A DNA stretch of 64,000 bases, taken from positions 1 to 64,000 of the forward strand of contig CAVSPW010000007.1 in assembly GCA_963729935.1 (NCBI GenBank), written 5' to 3'. Positions 41,901-50,034 of this stretch are shown in pieces. The DNA comes from CAIKMD01 sp963729935 (GTDB lineage: Bacteria; Pseudomonadota; Alphaproteobacteria; ATCC43930; CGMCC-115725). Within the stretch, counting starts at the first letter, position 1. Each line of letters starts with the position of its first letter. The notes below the pieces were generated by a model. It did no database searches. It was not told the DNA's origin and saw nothing but the letters and a program-made list of their open reading frames with translations. The translations under genes were made by a program, and so were the position numbers.

Positions 41901-44117
41901 CAGCTCCTCGTTGGTGGAAAGGAATTCCTCGTTGAGCGACATCGCTTCTTCGTTGTTTGCCTTCAGCGCCTCATTCGCTCGCCGTAGGTCGGCGATCGTG
42001 CGGTTGAGCTCCTTGCGCGTGTCGCCGAGCTGCTGTCGCAGCTGCGCCACCTCCGACTTCCCCGCCGTTTTCCCCGCAAGACGATGCGCGGCGCCGGCCG
42101 GACGGGGCAATTCGTCGATGAAGCTGACCAGCACGAGGTCGTCATGGCCCTCGGCGACGCGCTGCGCCTCGATCGTCACGCTGGCCGGCCGGCCCTCGCG
42201 CTTGAACGACACGCCATGGGCGGCGGCCCGCCGCTTGCCGCGAAAGGCGCGCGCGATCGTCTCGCGGAGCTTCGCGCGCAGCCCTTCGCGCGCCATGGAC
42301 AGCACATCCTGGCTGGGCTCGCCGGAGACGATCTCGAGATAGCGGCCGGTGGCGCCAAAATAATATAAGGGGAGCAGCGCACGATTGATCACGACGGCGG
42401 CCGGCGCGTAAGCCTCCAGCATCCGGCGTTGCACGAGATCGGCCAGCGAGGGCGCACGCCCCGGCGCGAGACCGATGGGCTGAGCTGGCGCTGGCGCAAC
42501 GCGGCCGCGCTCCAAGCTTGGCGCACCGGCCCGCGTCGAGCGTCCGTGGCCGACGCGCCGGTAGATCCGGAACTTCTCCTCGGCGGGCTCGAACAGGCCG
42601 GTCGCGGAGCCGACCGACTCGGCGGATCCCAGGAACAGCACGCCGTCGTCGCGGAGCGCAAAATGAAACAGCGCCAGCGCGCGAGCCTGGGCATCCGGCT
42701 TCAGATAAATCAGCAGGTTGCGGCAGGAAACCAGATCGAGCCTGGAAAAGGGCGGGTCGGTCAGGACATTGTGCCGGCTGAAGACGACCGCGTCGCGCAA
42801 TTCCTTCGCGACCTTGAGATTCTGGTTTTCCGCGACGAAGAATTTATCGAGACGTTCCGGCGAGATGTCGGCCTGGACGCTTTCCGGATAGATGCCGGCG
42901 CGCGCGACCTGCAGAGCCTCGTCGTCGATATCGGTGGCGAAGATTTGCAACTCCAGGCGCCGGCGCGCGGCCGCGATCTTCTCCGACAAGAGGATGCCGA
43001 GCGAATAGACCTCTTCCCCGGTGCTGCATCCGGCCACCCAGACGCGCACGGGTTGACCCTCCGCATGAGTTTGCAGCAGGCGCGGCAGCACATGCTCGCC
43101 CAGATAAGCGAAAGCCTCCGGATCGCGAAAAAAACGCGTGACGTTGATCAGAAGGTCCTTGGCCAGCGCGTCTGCTTCGGACAGGCTCTTGCGCAGCAGC
43201 GCGAGATAGTCGGCCCAGTTCTCGATGCCATGGAGAGCCATGCGCCGTTCGATGCGGCGCTGCAAGGTGCCGGATTTATAGCGTCCGTAATCCTGCCCCG
43301 TGCTCGTTTTCAGCACCTCGACGAAGGCGGCGAGCGCCGGCTCCGCGGGCGCCTGCGCTTCTTCCGATCCGGCCTTCGCGCGCGGAGCCTTCACGTAGTC
43401 ATGGCCGACGTAGCGCATCAGCGCCGCCGGCATATCCTGAACCGCGAGGACGTCATCGGGATGCGCCGTGAGCATCGCGTATTGCGGCATTCCCTCTTGC
43501 TGCGCCTCGCTCGGGTCTTGCACCAGCGCGAGGCCGCCGGCCTGCTTCAAGGCCTTGAGCCCTTGCGCCCCGTCGGTGCCCGTTCCCGACATGATGATGC
43601 CGATCCCGCGATTGCCGCGGTCGAGCGCGAGCGAATTCAGGAAGATGTCGATCGGCATGCGCGCGCCCTTGCCCGCCGGCGCCGCCGAGAAGCGCAGCTT
43701 GCCCGATGCGATCGAGAGATAGACGCCCGGCGGGATGACATAGACCTCGTTCGGCCTCAAGGCGGCATCATCTTCGGCCGGCCGCACCTTCATGGCGGTA
43801 TGCTTGGACAGAAGCTCGGGCAGCAGACTCTTGCTGGTCGGATCGAGATGCTGGATCACGACGAAGGCCAGGCCGCTGTCGGCCGGCATCGCGCCGAGAA
43901 ATCGGCCGATCGGTTCCAACCCGCCTGCCGACGCGCCGATGGCGACGACCGGAATATCCGCCACGGCGCCCGGCTTCGGCGCGGCCTTGCGCGGCGCTTT
44001 GCGCTTGCCGCCGCCGCCTCTTTTCGGGCGCAGGATCTTTGCGTTCAAATTGTTCCGCGCTTTTCTTTTTCCAGTTGCGGAGGCCATCACACGTTTCGCT
44101 GGATTTTTTTGCGGCAT
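38916..44117 (-). CDS. CheB-CheR-PAS-histidine kinase-REC-REC-LuxR fusion protein
   Basis: A 1,733-residue cytoplasmic protein (ATG 44117; the exact start is uncertain). Domains in order: CheB methylesterase (~55-240; GASAGG, IQHLDP and GTGTDG give the Ser-His-Asp triad) without its usual receiver; CheR methyltransferase (~270-515; AGCSTGEEVYS for SAM); a coiled coil (~690-765); several PAS domains (~770-1125); HisKA with SHDLRQPLQ (~1159); HATPase with NLLSNAVKYT, DSGIGIP and GLGLGLYI; receiver 1 (VADYNLPG, ~1440); receiver 2 (LVDIKLPGMDG, ~1582); and a LuxR/FixJ-type helix-turn-helix (LTERERQVMERML... ISQRTAEHHRQNVM). Sensing, relay and DNA binding are thus in one chain. The last two domains resemble FixJ and could start separately at ATG 39548. 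Confidence 0.93.
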   Translation of the reverse strand: MPQKNPAKRVMASATGKRKARNNLNAKILRPKRGGGGKRKAPRKAAPKPGAVADIPVVAIGASAGGLEPIGRFLGAMPADSGLAFVVIQHLDPTSKSLLPELLSKHTAMKVRPAEDDAALRPNEVYVIPPGVYLSIASGKLRFSAAPAGKGARMPIDIFLNSLALDRGNRGIGIIMSGTGTDGAQGLKALKQAGGLALVQDPSEAQQEGMPQYAMLTAHPDDVLAVQDMPAALMRYVGHDYVKAPRAKAGSEEAQAPAEPALAAFVEVLKTSTGQDYGRYKSGTLQRRIERRMALHGIENWADYLALLRKSLSEADALAKDLLINVTRFFRDPEAFAYLGEHVLPRLLQTHAEGQPVRVWVAGCSTGEEVYSLGILLSEKIAAARRRLELQIFATDIDDEALQVARAGIYPESVQADISPERLDKFFVAENQNLKVAKELRDAVVFSRHNVLTDPPFSRLDLVSCRNLLIYLKPDAQARALALFHFALRDDGVLFLGSAESVGSATGLFEPAEEKFRIYRRVGHGRSTRAGAPSLERGRVAPAPAQPIGLAPGRAPSLADLVQRRMLEAYAPAAVVINRALLPLYYFGATGRYLEIVSGEPSQDVLSMAREGLRAKLRETIARAFRGKRRAAAHGVSFKREGRPASVTIEAQRVAEGHDDLVLVSFIDELPRPAGAAHRLAGKTAGKSEVAQLRQQLGDTRKELNRTIADLRRANEALKANNEEAMSLNEEFLSTNEELESSKEELQSLNEELTTVNSQLRQSLDQQQQASTDLSNLLNSSSVATILLDAQLCIKVFNPRMRALFSLIDADIGRPLADLLPKFSDPQLLTDATAARSKGAPGEREIRAETGAWYLRSVLPYRTETGKIHGAVVTFADVSRLKQAELDAAAARAYAETIVDTIREPLIVLDPALRIVSANSAFEAAFDLTPDRLTGRALRDLAHPILAHARLGELLSRMQMQRQETGRVELELDEPAGGYRVWQAVAREFRSPLAERPMILLALDDITDERRIVRRQLQLMIDALPGAFLAVDNERRIRFASSQIEAIFGYRAEELIGQPVDRLVPSETRERHVGLHVAFIKSPKRRPMGAGLDIYGITKDGLKIPMDIGLSPLPTASGVLVIAAIHDLRAQKQVEISLLAAKAEADRANQAKSRFLAAASHDLRQPLQTIGLLLGVLGKRAGDAEARTILKRLDDAVADMASLLDTLLDINQIERGTIKPVIAEFSVGALLTRKAAEFAPLATAKGLSLHMVPSSAVIRSDRQLLERAVGNLLSNAVKYTDRGRILLGCRHRGDKLSIEVWDSGIGIPADEIQSVFDEFYRIDRNDSSKFGLGLGLYIVQRVARLLDHQVEVRSTPGKGTMFALIVSKADSAASAPAGQAVVDAASSPAILLVEDDPAQLDTLRALLELEGFRVVPARKGDDALARLRGPAAVLPDVIVADYNLPGEMTGLALIQRMRAELAAQIPALIVSGDKSALSMKVLDGSGVMFISKPVRAGDLLAAVDALIKIAKPGWSGKAESGAAMIPSRSATPGADAAIIDDEPSVRDAMASMIEAEGYKVTTYASAEAFFADPDRGRFRCLLVDIKLPGMDGFALQERLGSERIDVPIVFVTGSSDLPMAVKAMRSGAADFLQKPVHRAALRESVARIMERGRQSAERSAAQDDVAARIATLTERERQVMERMLEGEATKNIAAGLGISQRTAEHHRQNVMRKMSAKSLALLVRMVGLRDTRR

Positions 44118-44202
44118 ACTCCCGAACGGCGTGATCGTTAGCCCTTTGTAACTCTTAAGCAAGGAGAGATTCGAGGGACGCGAGAGGCGAAGCTCGCCAA
44201 TT

Positions 44203-44224
44203 CTACTTGGGTAGAAATACCCAG
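44203..44224. promoter_or_regulatory. Inverted motif B upstream of the sensor gene
   Basis: CTACTTGGGTAGAAATACCC holds two overlapping inverted repeats (CTAC-TTGG-GTAG and GGGTA-GAAA-TACCC). Read on the minus strand, GTATTTCTACC (44220-44210) matches the core of motif A with one change. It is about 93-103 bp upstream of the sensor ATG, in the 310-bp gap shared with the divergent FAD-oxidase gene. It is a candidate autoregulatory site for the LuxR-type output domain. Confidence 0.5.
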
Positions 44225-44427
44225 GAATATGCCGCGCAGGGGCGGCAGCCGGCCCGCGCGGGGCCTCTGCCGATCGCGGCTCCCCCTGCTCCGCGCGCGC
44301 CCCGTTCGGCTAAGGACTTGCCGGCCTGGACCGAGACGCCATAATCCAGTGACCTCCGCGCGCGCCGTTCGGTTCTCCTCGCCGGAGAAATGCTCGGGGC
44401 GAAGGGCTGCTTGGCTGGGAAATCAAT

Positions 44428-45861
44428 GTGACGATCACCGAAACGACGAATGCCGACACGCTCGCGCGATTGAAGCACATCGTCGGCGAGAAGGGGTTCA
44501 TCGCCGATCCCAAGGCGATGGAACCTTATCTCCTGGAAGAGCGCGGGACCTATTGCGGCGCGGCGCGAGCGGTGCTGCGCCCGGCCTCGACCGGCGAAGT
44601 CGCCGCGATCGTGAAGCTTTGCGCCGCCGCGAAGATGCCGATCTTCCCGCAAGGCGGCAATACCGGGCTTTCGGGCGGCGCGGTGCCGTGGGAGGACGGG
44701 CACGGCATCGTCTTGAGCCTCTCGCGCATGAACCGCGTGCGCGACATCGATCCGATCGATTATTCGATCACGGTCGAAGCCGGCTGCATCCTGGCCGAGG
44801 TGCAAAAGGCGGCCGACTCCGTCGATCGCCTCTTCCCCTTGAGCCTCGGCGCCGAAGGCTCGTGCCAGATCGGCGGCAACATCTCGACCAATGCGGGCGG
44901 GATCGCCGTGCTGCGCTATGGCAATATGCGCGCGCTGGTGCTGGGGCTCGAAGTGGTGCTGCCGGACGGGCGCGTGTGGAACGGATTGCGTGCCTTGCGC
45001 AAGGACAATACGGGCTACGACCTGAAGCAGCTCTTCATCGGCGGCGAGGGCACGCTTGGCATCGTCACCGCGGCGACCTTGCGCCTCTTCCCGCTGCCCA
45101 AAGGCGTCGAGACCGCGTTCCTGGGCCTGACCAAAGTGGACGACGCGATGGCGCTGTTCTCGCGCGCGCGCATGGCGAGCGGCGATCAGCTCACCGCCTT
45201 CGAGCTCATCTCGCGCTTCGGGATCGAGATGGCGATGCGCCATGTGCCGGGCATCGTCGATCCGCTCGACAAGACATATCCCTGGTACGTGCTGGTCGAG
45301 ATGTCGTCGAGCGAGGCGCAAAGCGGTCTCAAGGAGACGCTCGAGCATTTCCTCGGCGAAATCATGGAAGCGGGGCTCGTCGAGGACGGCGTCATCGCCG
45401 CCAGCACCGCGCAGGCGCGCGACCTCTGGCGCATCCGCGAAGGCCTGGTGGAGGCGCAGAAATACGAGGGCGGCAGCATCAAGCACGACATCTCGGTGCC
45501 GGTGAGCAAGGTCGCGGCCTTCATCACCGCCGCCCACAAGGCGATCGCCGACCGCTTGCCGGGCATCAGGCCCAACGCCTTCGGCCATGTCGGCGACGGC
45601 AACATCCATTACAACATCCATCAGCCGGAAAACGCCGACACCAAGATCTTCCTGGCGCGGCGCGAGGAGTTCAACCGCATCGTCCACGACATCGCGGTCG
45701 GGCTGAACGGCTCGATCAGCGCCGAGCACGGCATCGGCCGCTTGAAGGTCGAGGAGCTCGCCCATTACAAGGCGCCGGTCGAGATCGAGCTGATGCGCCG
45801 CGTCAAAGCCGCGCTCGATCCCGCCGGCATCATGAATCCGGGCAAGATCCTGGCGCGATGA
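44428..45861 (+). CDS. FAD-binding oxidase, D-2-hydroxyacid dehydrogenase/GlcD-like
   Basis: A 477-residue VAO/PCMH-family flavoprotein. The FAD domain (about 45-225) shows FPQGGNTGLSGGAVP and GSCQIGGNISTNAGGIAVLRYGN; the C-terminal domain has AFGHVGDGNIHYNIHQ and the closing SAEHGIGRLK with NPGKIL. It resembles D-2-hydroxyglutarate and D-lactate dehydrogenases. Electrons may pass to the ETF/quinone route, which the adjoining acyl-CoA dehydrogenase would also use. GTG start. Its stop overlaps the next start (ATGA at 45858). Confidence 0.92.
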   Translation: MTITETTNADTLARLKHIVGEKGFIADPKAMEPYLLEERGTYCGAARAVLRPASTGEVAAIVKLCAAAKMPIFPQGGNTGLSGGAVPWEDGHGIVLSLSRMNRVRDIDPIDYSITVEAGCILAEVQKAADSVDRLFPLSLGAEGSCQIGGNISTNAGGIAVLRYGNMRALVLGLEVVLPDGRVWNGLRALRKDNTGYDLKQLFIGGEGTLGIVTAATLRLFPLPKGVETAFLGLTKVDDAMALFSRARMASGDQLTAFELISRFGIEMAMRHVPGIVDPLDKTYPWYVLVEMSSSEAQSGLKETLEHFLGEIMEAGLVEDGVIAASTAQARDLWRIREGLVEAQKYEGGSIKHDISVPVSKVAAFITAAHKAIADRLPGIRPNAFGHVGDGNIHYNIHQPENADTKIFLARREEFNRIVHDIAVGLNGSISAEHGIGRLKVEELAHYKAPVEIELMRRVKAALDPAGIMNPGKILAR

Positions 45862-47648
45862 CCGGCTATGCGGCGCCGCTCGACGAGATGCGTTTCGCGC
45901 TCGACGCGGTCGCCGGCCTGCCCGAGATCGCGACGCTTCCCGGCTGCGAGGGCGCGTCGCCCGAGATCGTGACGAGCGTGCTCGAGGAGGCGGGAAAATT
46001 CGCCGCCGCGGTCTTGGCGCCGCTCAACCAAGTGGGCGACCGCAATCCGAGCCGGCTCGCCAACGGCGCGGTCACGACGCCGCCCGGCTTCCCGCAAGCC
46101 TATCGCGACTATGTGGCGGGCGGCTGGAACGGGATCGCGCTTCCCCTTGCTTATGGCGGCCAAGGGCTTCCGCTCGCGCTCGGCACGGCGGCGCTCGAAA
46201 TCTGGACCAGCGCCAATCTCGCCTTCTCGCTCTGCCCCACGCTCACCGCGAGCGCGGCGGAGCTCTTGATCGCTCATGGCTCGGCGGAACAGCGCGCGCT
46301 CTATTTGGGCAAGCTCGTCAGCGGCGAATGGACCGGCACGATGAACCTGACCGAGCCGCAGGCGGGCTCGGATGTCGGCGCGCTGCGCTGCCGCGCGGTC
46401 AAGGACGGCGATCATTACCGCATCACCGGCGAGAAGATCTTCATCACTTATGGCGAGCATGACCTCGCGCCCAACATCGTCCATATGGTGCTGGCGCGCA
46501 CGCCGGGCGCGCCCTCGGGCAGCAAGGGTCTCTCGCTCTTCGTCGTGCCGAAATATCTGGTCAATGCGGATGGAAGCCTCGGCGCGCGCAACGATCTGCG
46601 CTGCACGAAGCTCGAGGAAAAGCTCGGCATCCATGCGAGCCCGACCTGCGTCCTTCGTTACGGCGAGAAGGACGGCGCGATCGGCACCTTGATCGGCGAG
46701 GAATGCCGCGGGATCGAATACATGTTCCTGATGATGAACGGCGCGCGGCTCAATGTCGGGCTGCAAGGCGTGGCGATCGCCGAGCGCGCCTTGCAGCAGG
46801 CGCGCGGCTTCGCGCGCGAGCGCGTGCAGGGAAAGCCCGTTGGCACGGCGAGCGATGCAGCCCCGCCGATCCTTCATCATCCCGACATACGCCGCATGCT
46901 GCTCGGCATGCGCGCCGATGCCGAGGCCACGCGCGCGCTGCTTTATTACGTCGCGGGCGCGATCGACCGCGCGCGCCACCATCCCGACGAGGAGACCCGC
47001 CAGCATTATCAACATCGCGCCGATCTGCTCATTCCGGTGGCGAAGGCCTGGCCGACCGAAACCGGGTTCGAATCGGCCTCGACCAACATCCAGATCCATG
47101 GCGGCATGGGCTATATCGAAGAGACCGGCGCCGCGCAGCATCTGCGCGACGCGCGGATCGCGCTCATCTATGAAGGCACCAACGGGATCCAGGCGAACGA
47201 TCTCCTGGGCCGCAAGCTCGCGCGCGACGAGGGCGCGGCGATGCGCGCGCTCCTCGACGAGATGCGCGCGCTCGAGGCCGATCTCGCCGCGGCGCGGGGC
47301 GCGGATATGAAAGCGATCGCAAAGCATCTGCGCGCGGGCATCGCCGCGCTCGGCAAGGCGAGCGGCGATCTCGTCGCGCTTCGCCGCGCGAAGCCGGCGG
47401 CGGCGTTGGCGGGCGCGGTGCCCTATCTGCGTTTGGCCGGGCTCGTCGCCGGCGGCTGGCTCATGGCCAAGGGCGCGCTTGCGGCCGCGCGCCGCCTGGC
47501 GGAAAAGAGCGGCGATGAAGGATTTTGCCGCGCCAAGATTTTGAGCGCGCGTTTCTTCGCCGAGCAGCGGCTGGCGACGGCGGCGGCGCTTCTCCCCGCG
47601 ATCAGCGGCGGAGGAACGGTGATGGATTTCGATCTCGAGCGGTTCTAG
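45858..47648 (+). CDS. Acyl-CoA dehydrogenase, long form (DmdC-like)
   Basis: A 596-residue FAD enzyme with an extra N-terminal segment and a ~120-residue C-terminal extension, as in the 3-methylmercaptopropionyl-CoA dehydrogenase (DmdC) group. Motifs include GTMNLTEPQAGSDVGALR (~165), ITGEKIFITYGEHD, the quartet ARLNVGLQGVAIAERALQ, and IHGGMGYIEETGAAQHLRDAR with IYEGTNGIQANDLLGRKL, which holds the catalytic glutamate. It dehydrogenates an acyl-CoA at C2-C3; the substrate is not fixed. Start and previous stop overlap (ATGA), so it is coupled to the FAD oxidase. Its stop codon is within a dispersed repeat. Confidence 0.92.
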   Translation: MTGYAAPLDEMRFALDAVAGLPEIATLPGCEGASPEIVTSVLEEAGKFAAAVLAPLNQVGDRNPSRLANGAVTTPPGFPQAYRDYVAGGWNGIALPLAYGGQGLPLALGTAALEIWTSANLAFSLCPTLTASAAELLIAHGSAEQRALYLGKLVSGEWTGTMNLTEPQAGSDVGALRCRAVKDGDHYRITGEKIFITYGEHDLAPNIVHMVLARTPGAPSGSKGLSLFVVPKYLVNADGSLGARNDLRCTKLEEKLGIHASPTCVLRYGEKDGAIGTLIGEECRGIEYMFLMMNGARLNVGLQGVAIAERALQQARGFARERVQGKPVGTASDAAPPILHHPDIRRMLLGMRADAEATRALLYYVAGAIDRARHHPDEETRQHYQHRADLLIPVAKAWPTETGFESASTNIQIHGGMGYIEETGAAQHLRDARIALIYEGTNGIQANDLLGRKLARDEGAAMRALLDEMRALEADLAAARGADMKAIAKHLRAGIAALGKASGDLVALRRAKPAAALAGAVPYLRLAGLVAGGWLMAKGALAAARRLAEKSGDEGFCRAKILSARFFAEQRLATAAALLPAISGGGTVMDFDLERF

Positions 47649-47749
47649 AGCGTTTTCGAGCGAAGTGGATACCGGTTCGCGTGAAGGAAACGCGACAAAA
47701 CAAAAAGCGAGAGCCCCGGCTTTGATTCCATCAAAGCCGGAAAGGCTCT
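47646..47749. repeat. Dispersed alphaproteobacterial repeat with terminator-like hairpin
   Basis: Begins TAGAGCGTTTTCGAGCGAAG, continues through CGGTTCGCGTGAAGGAAACG and ends in a long hairpin: AGAGCC...GGCTCT outside and a perfect 11-bp inner stem CCGGCTTTGAT (47716-47726), loop TCC, ATCAAAGCCGG (47730-47740). From memory, sequences of this kind recur between genes in many Hyphomicrobiales. It lies between convergent genes and could end both transcripts. Confidence 0.65.
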
Positions 47750-47775
47750 AGATCGCGCAGCCTCGCGGGGCGCGA

Positions 47776-48408
47776 TCACGCCGCCGCGGGTTTCTCGTTG
47801 ACGCAGCGCAGGAGACGCCAATAGCCGAAGAGATTGCTCGGCTTGATTTCGCGCACAGCGAGCTTGCTCACTTCGAGGAAGGGCTCGAGCGGGAAATCGG
47901 CATGGAAGCCGATGAAGCCCGCCAGCGGCGCGAGGAGTTTTTCCACCACCCGCATCACGCCCTCTTCGCTCGCGAAATGATTGACGATGACGATGGTGCC
48001 GCCGGGCCGGCACACGCGCCGCATCTCCTCGGCAAAGCGCGCCGGGTCGGGCACGACCGAGGCGACATAGAGCGCGAGCACGGCGTCGAAGCTGTTATCG
48101 GGAAAGCTCATCTTCTCGGCGTCCATCTCGAGAAGCGCCTTCACATTGCCGAGCTTGCGCCGCTCGACGCGCCGGCGCGCCTTCTCGAGCATCTCGGCCG
48201 AGACGTCGATGCCGGTCACCTCGGAATCGGCGCGAAAATAGGGCAAGGACAGGCCGGTGCCGACGCCGACCTCGAGAATGCGCTGGCCCGCCTGGGCGTT
48301 CGCGATCCTCACCGCATCCTTGCGGCCCGGATGGAAGACCGGGCCGAACACGTAATCATAGGACCCGGAAAAAAGCCGGTAGGTCCTGATTGTATCTTGG
48401 AGATCCAT
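47776..48408 (-). CDS. pmtA: PmtA-type phospholipid N-methyltransferase
   Basis: A 210-residue class I methyltransferase. It starts TYRLFSGSYDYVFGPVFHPGR, then motif I ILEVGVGTGLSLPYF (~44-58), motif II VTGIDVSAEML and motif III RRVCRPGGTIVIVNHF. Both the N-terminal YDYVFGPVF and overall length match the Rhodobacter/Sinorhizobium PmtA group, which converts phosphatidylethanolamine to phosphatidylcholine at the inner membrane. UbiE-like relatives are the main alternative. It is convergent with the acyl-CoA dehydrogenase. Confidence 0.83.
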   Translation of the reverse strand: MDLQDTIRTYRLFSGSYDYVFGPVFHPGRKDAVRIANAQAGQRILEVGVGTGLSLPYFRADSEVTGIDVSAEMLEKARRRVERRKLGNVKALLEMDAEKMSFPDNSFDAVLALYVASVVPDPARFAEEMRRVCRPGGTIVIVNHFASEEGVMRVVEKLLAPLAGFIGFHADFPLEPFLEVSKLAVREIKPSNLFGYWRLLRCVNEKPAAA

Positions 48409-48526
48409 GATCGTTACCTGCTCTTCTTGAAGGCTTTACCGCCCGCTCGTCACCGGGCCCGCCACGCACAACGTCTCGCGCCGGCCGGCCTTGGGCCAAA
48501 CCGGGTCATCGTCGAAAACGGCGCCT

Positions 48527-49090
48527 TCAGATCAGGGTGACGCGATCGGCCTCGAGGCCCTTGCGGCCATCGACCACATCGACGCGCACGCGCTGGCCGG
48601 GACCGAGCGTCTGCACGCCGCTGCGGCGCAGCGCCGTGACGTGCACAAAGATGTCTTTGCCCCCTCCGTCCGGCGAGATGAAGCCGTACCCCTTGTCGGG
48701 TTCGAACCACTTGACCGCCCCCTCGATCGTTTGCGCCGCGCGGCCCGCGCCGGAGCCGGGACCAGGACCGGGACCTGGCCCCGGTCGCCCGCCGCCGCCC
48801 GTGCTGCTCATCGGCGATGCCGTGCTGTTGTCGACGTTGAGGACGCTGACGACGAGCGGACCCTTCGCTCCGGCGCCAACTTCACAGGTAATGGACGCCC
48901 CTTCGCGGACATCGTCGTAACCGGCACGGCGCAAGATCGCCATCGGCAGAAAGGCATCCGGCGTGCCGTCCGACATGGTCACGAAGCCAAAACCCTTCGC
49001 CGCATTGAACCATTTTACTTTGGCCTCGACCCGGCGACCCGTCTGAGGCTCATCATTCCGGAAATATCCCGGACGGCGGTTATCGTACAT
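48527..49090 (-). CDS. Cold-shock protein with two CSDs
   Basis: A 187-residue nucleic-acid-binding protein with two cold-shock domains. Each carries RNP1 and RNP2: KWFNAAKGFGFVTM with DAFLPM (~25-50), and KWFEPDKGYGFISP with DIFVHV (~122-148). They are joined by a Gly/Pro-rich linker (GRPGPGPGPGPGSG). Double-CSD proteins of this size are typical of alphaproteobacteria and act as RNA chaperones in stress or stationary phase. The first domain's RNP2 has Leu-Pro where Val-His is usual. Confidence 0.92.
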   Translation of the reverse strand: MYDNRRPGYFRNDEPQTGRRVEAKVKWFNAAKGFGFVTMSDGTPDAFLPMAILRRAGYDDVREGASITCEVGAGAKGPLVVSVLNVDNSTASPMSSTGGGGRPGPGPGPGPGSGAGRAAQTIEGAVKWFEPDKGYGFISPDGGGKDIFVHVTALRRSGVQTLGPGQRVRVDVVDGRKGLEADRVTLI

Positions 49091-49155
49091 GGTGCCTCTG
49101 CGCGCAGAATATTACGAATTTAGAATAGCGCGAATCGAAGCCCGGTGCCACAGCT

Positions 49156-50004
49156 TTAGCCAGGGAAGGCGACCACACGCTGGCGCTGTTCGCCGAGGCC
49201 GGCGATGGCGAGACGCATCGTGTCGCCGGCTTTGAGAAAACGCGGCGGCTTCTTGCCGAGCCCGACGCCCGCCGGGGTGCCGGTCGGAATGACATCGCCC
49301 GGCAAGAGCGTCATGAAATGACTGAGATAGCTGACGATCTTCGCGCAGTTGAAGATCATGTTGCGGGTGCTGCCCTTCTGCATCACCTGGCCGCTGACCT
49401 CGCAGCTCAAATCGAGCGCCTGCGGATCGGGGATCTCGTCGGCTGTGACCAGCCAGGGGCCGATGGGCGCGAAGCTGTCGCAGCTTTTGCCCTTGGTCCA
49501 TTGTCCACCGCGCTCCATCTGGAAGGCGCGTTCGGACACGTCGTTGACGATGCAATAGCCGGCGACATGTTTGAGCGCATCGTGCTCGGGCACATATTGC
49601 GCCTTGGTGCCGATGACGATGCCGAGTTCCACCTCCCAATCGCCCTTGGTCGCGGCCTTGGGCAGGATCACGTCGTCATTGGGGCCGCAGATCGAGCTCG
49701 TCGCCTTCAGGAAGATGATCGGCTCCTTGGGAATCGGGTTGCCGGTCTCCGTCGCGTGATCGTGATAGTTGAGGCCGATGCAGACGAGCTTGCCGATAGG
49801 GGCGAGGCAGGCGCCGATGCGCGGCTCGCCCGTGACCGGGGGCAACGAACCGGGATCGAGCTTGCGCAGCCGGTCGAGCGTGGCGGGCGCCAGCACCTCG
49901 GGCGTCAGATCGGAAATCGTGCCCGACAAATCCCGCAGCTTGCCGGTGCGATCGACGATCCCCGGCTTCTCTTTTCCCAGCGGCCCATAGCGCAATAGTT
50001 TCAT
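49156..50004 (-). CDS. Fumarylacetoacetate hydrolase family protein
   Basis: A 282-residue FAH-fold hydrolase. The catalytic segment is CIGLNYHDHATETGNPIPKE (~75-94). Metal ligands are in the WEVELGIVIG strand (~120) and SFAPIGPWLV, and TPAGVGLGKKPPRFLKAGD is the usual closing loop. It resembles the subgroup of 2,4-diketo-3-deoxy-L-fuconate hydrolases and ureidoglycolate-lyase-like proteins. An SDR follows upstream on the same strand 30 bp away, supporting a short sugar-acid pathway; fumarylpyruvate hydrolysis from gentisate is another option. Confidence 0.9.
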   Translation of the reverse strand: MKLLRYGPLGKEKPGIVDRTGKLRDLSGTISDLTPEVLAPATLDRLRKLDPGSLPPVTGEPRIGACLAPIGKLVCIGLNYHDHATETGNPIPKEPIIFLKATSSICGPNDDVILPKAATKGDWEVELGIVIGTKAQYVPEHDALKHVAGYCIVNDVSERAFQMERGGQWTKGKSCDSFAPIGPWLVTADEIPDPQALDLSCEVSGQVMQKGSTRNMIFNCAKIVSYLSHFMTLLPGDVIPTGTPAGVGLGKKPPRFLKAGDTMRLAIAGLGEQRQRVVAFPG

Positions 50005-50034
50005 GGGATTAAAACCCTTTCTTTCGGTGACTTG

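Noticed and set aside
42429..44141. 570-codon plus-strand frame
   Set aside because: Opposite the CheB/CheR part of the sensor protein, whose catalytic motifs are intact.
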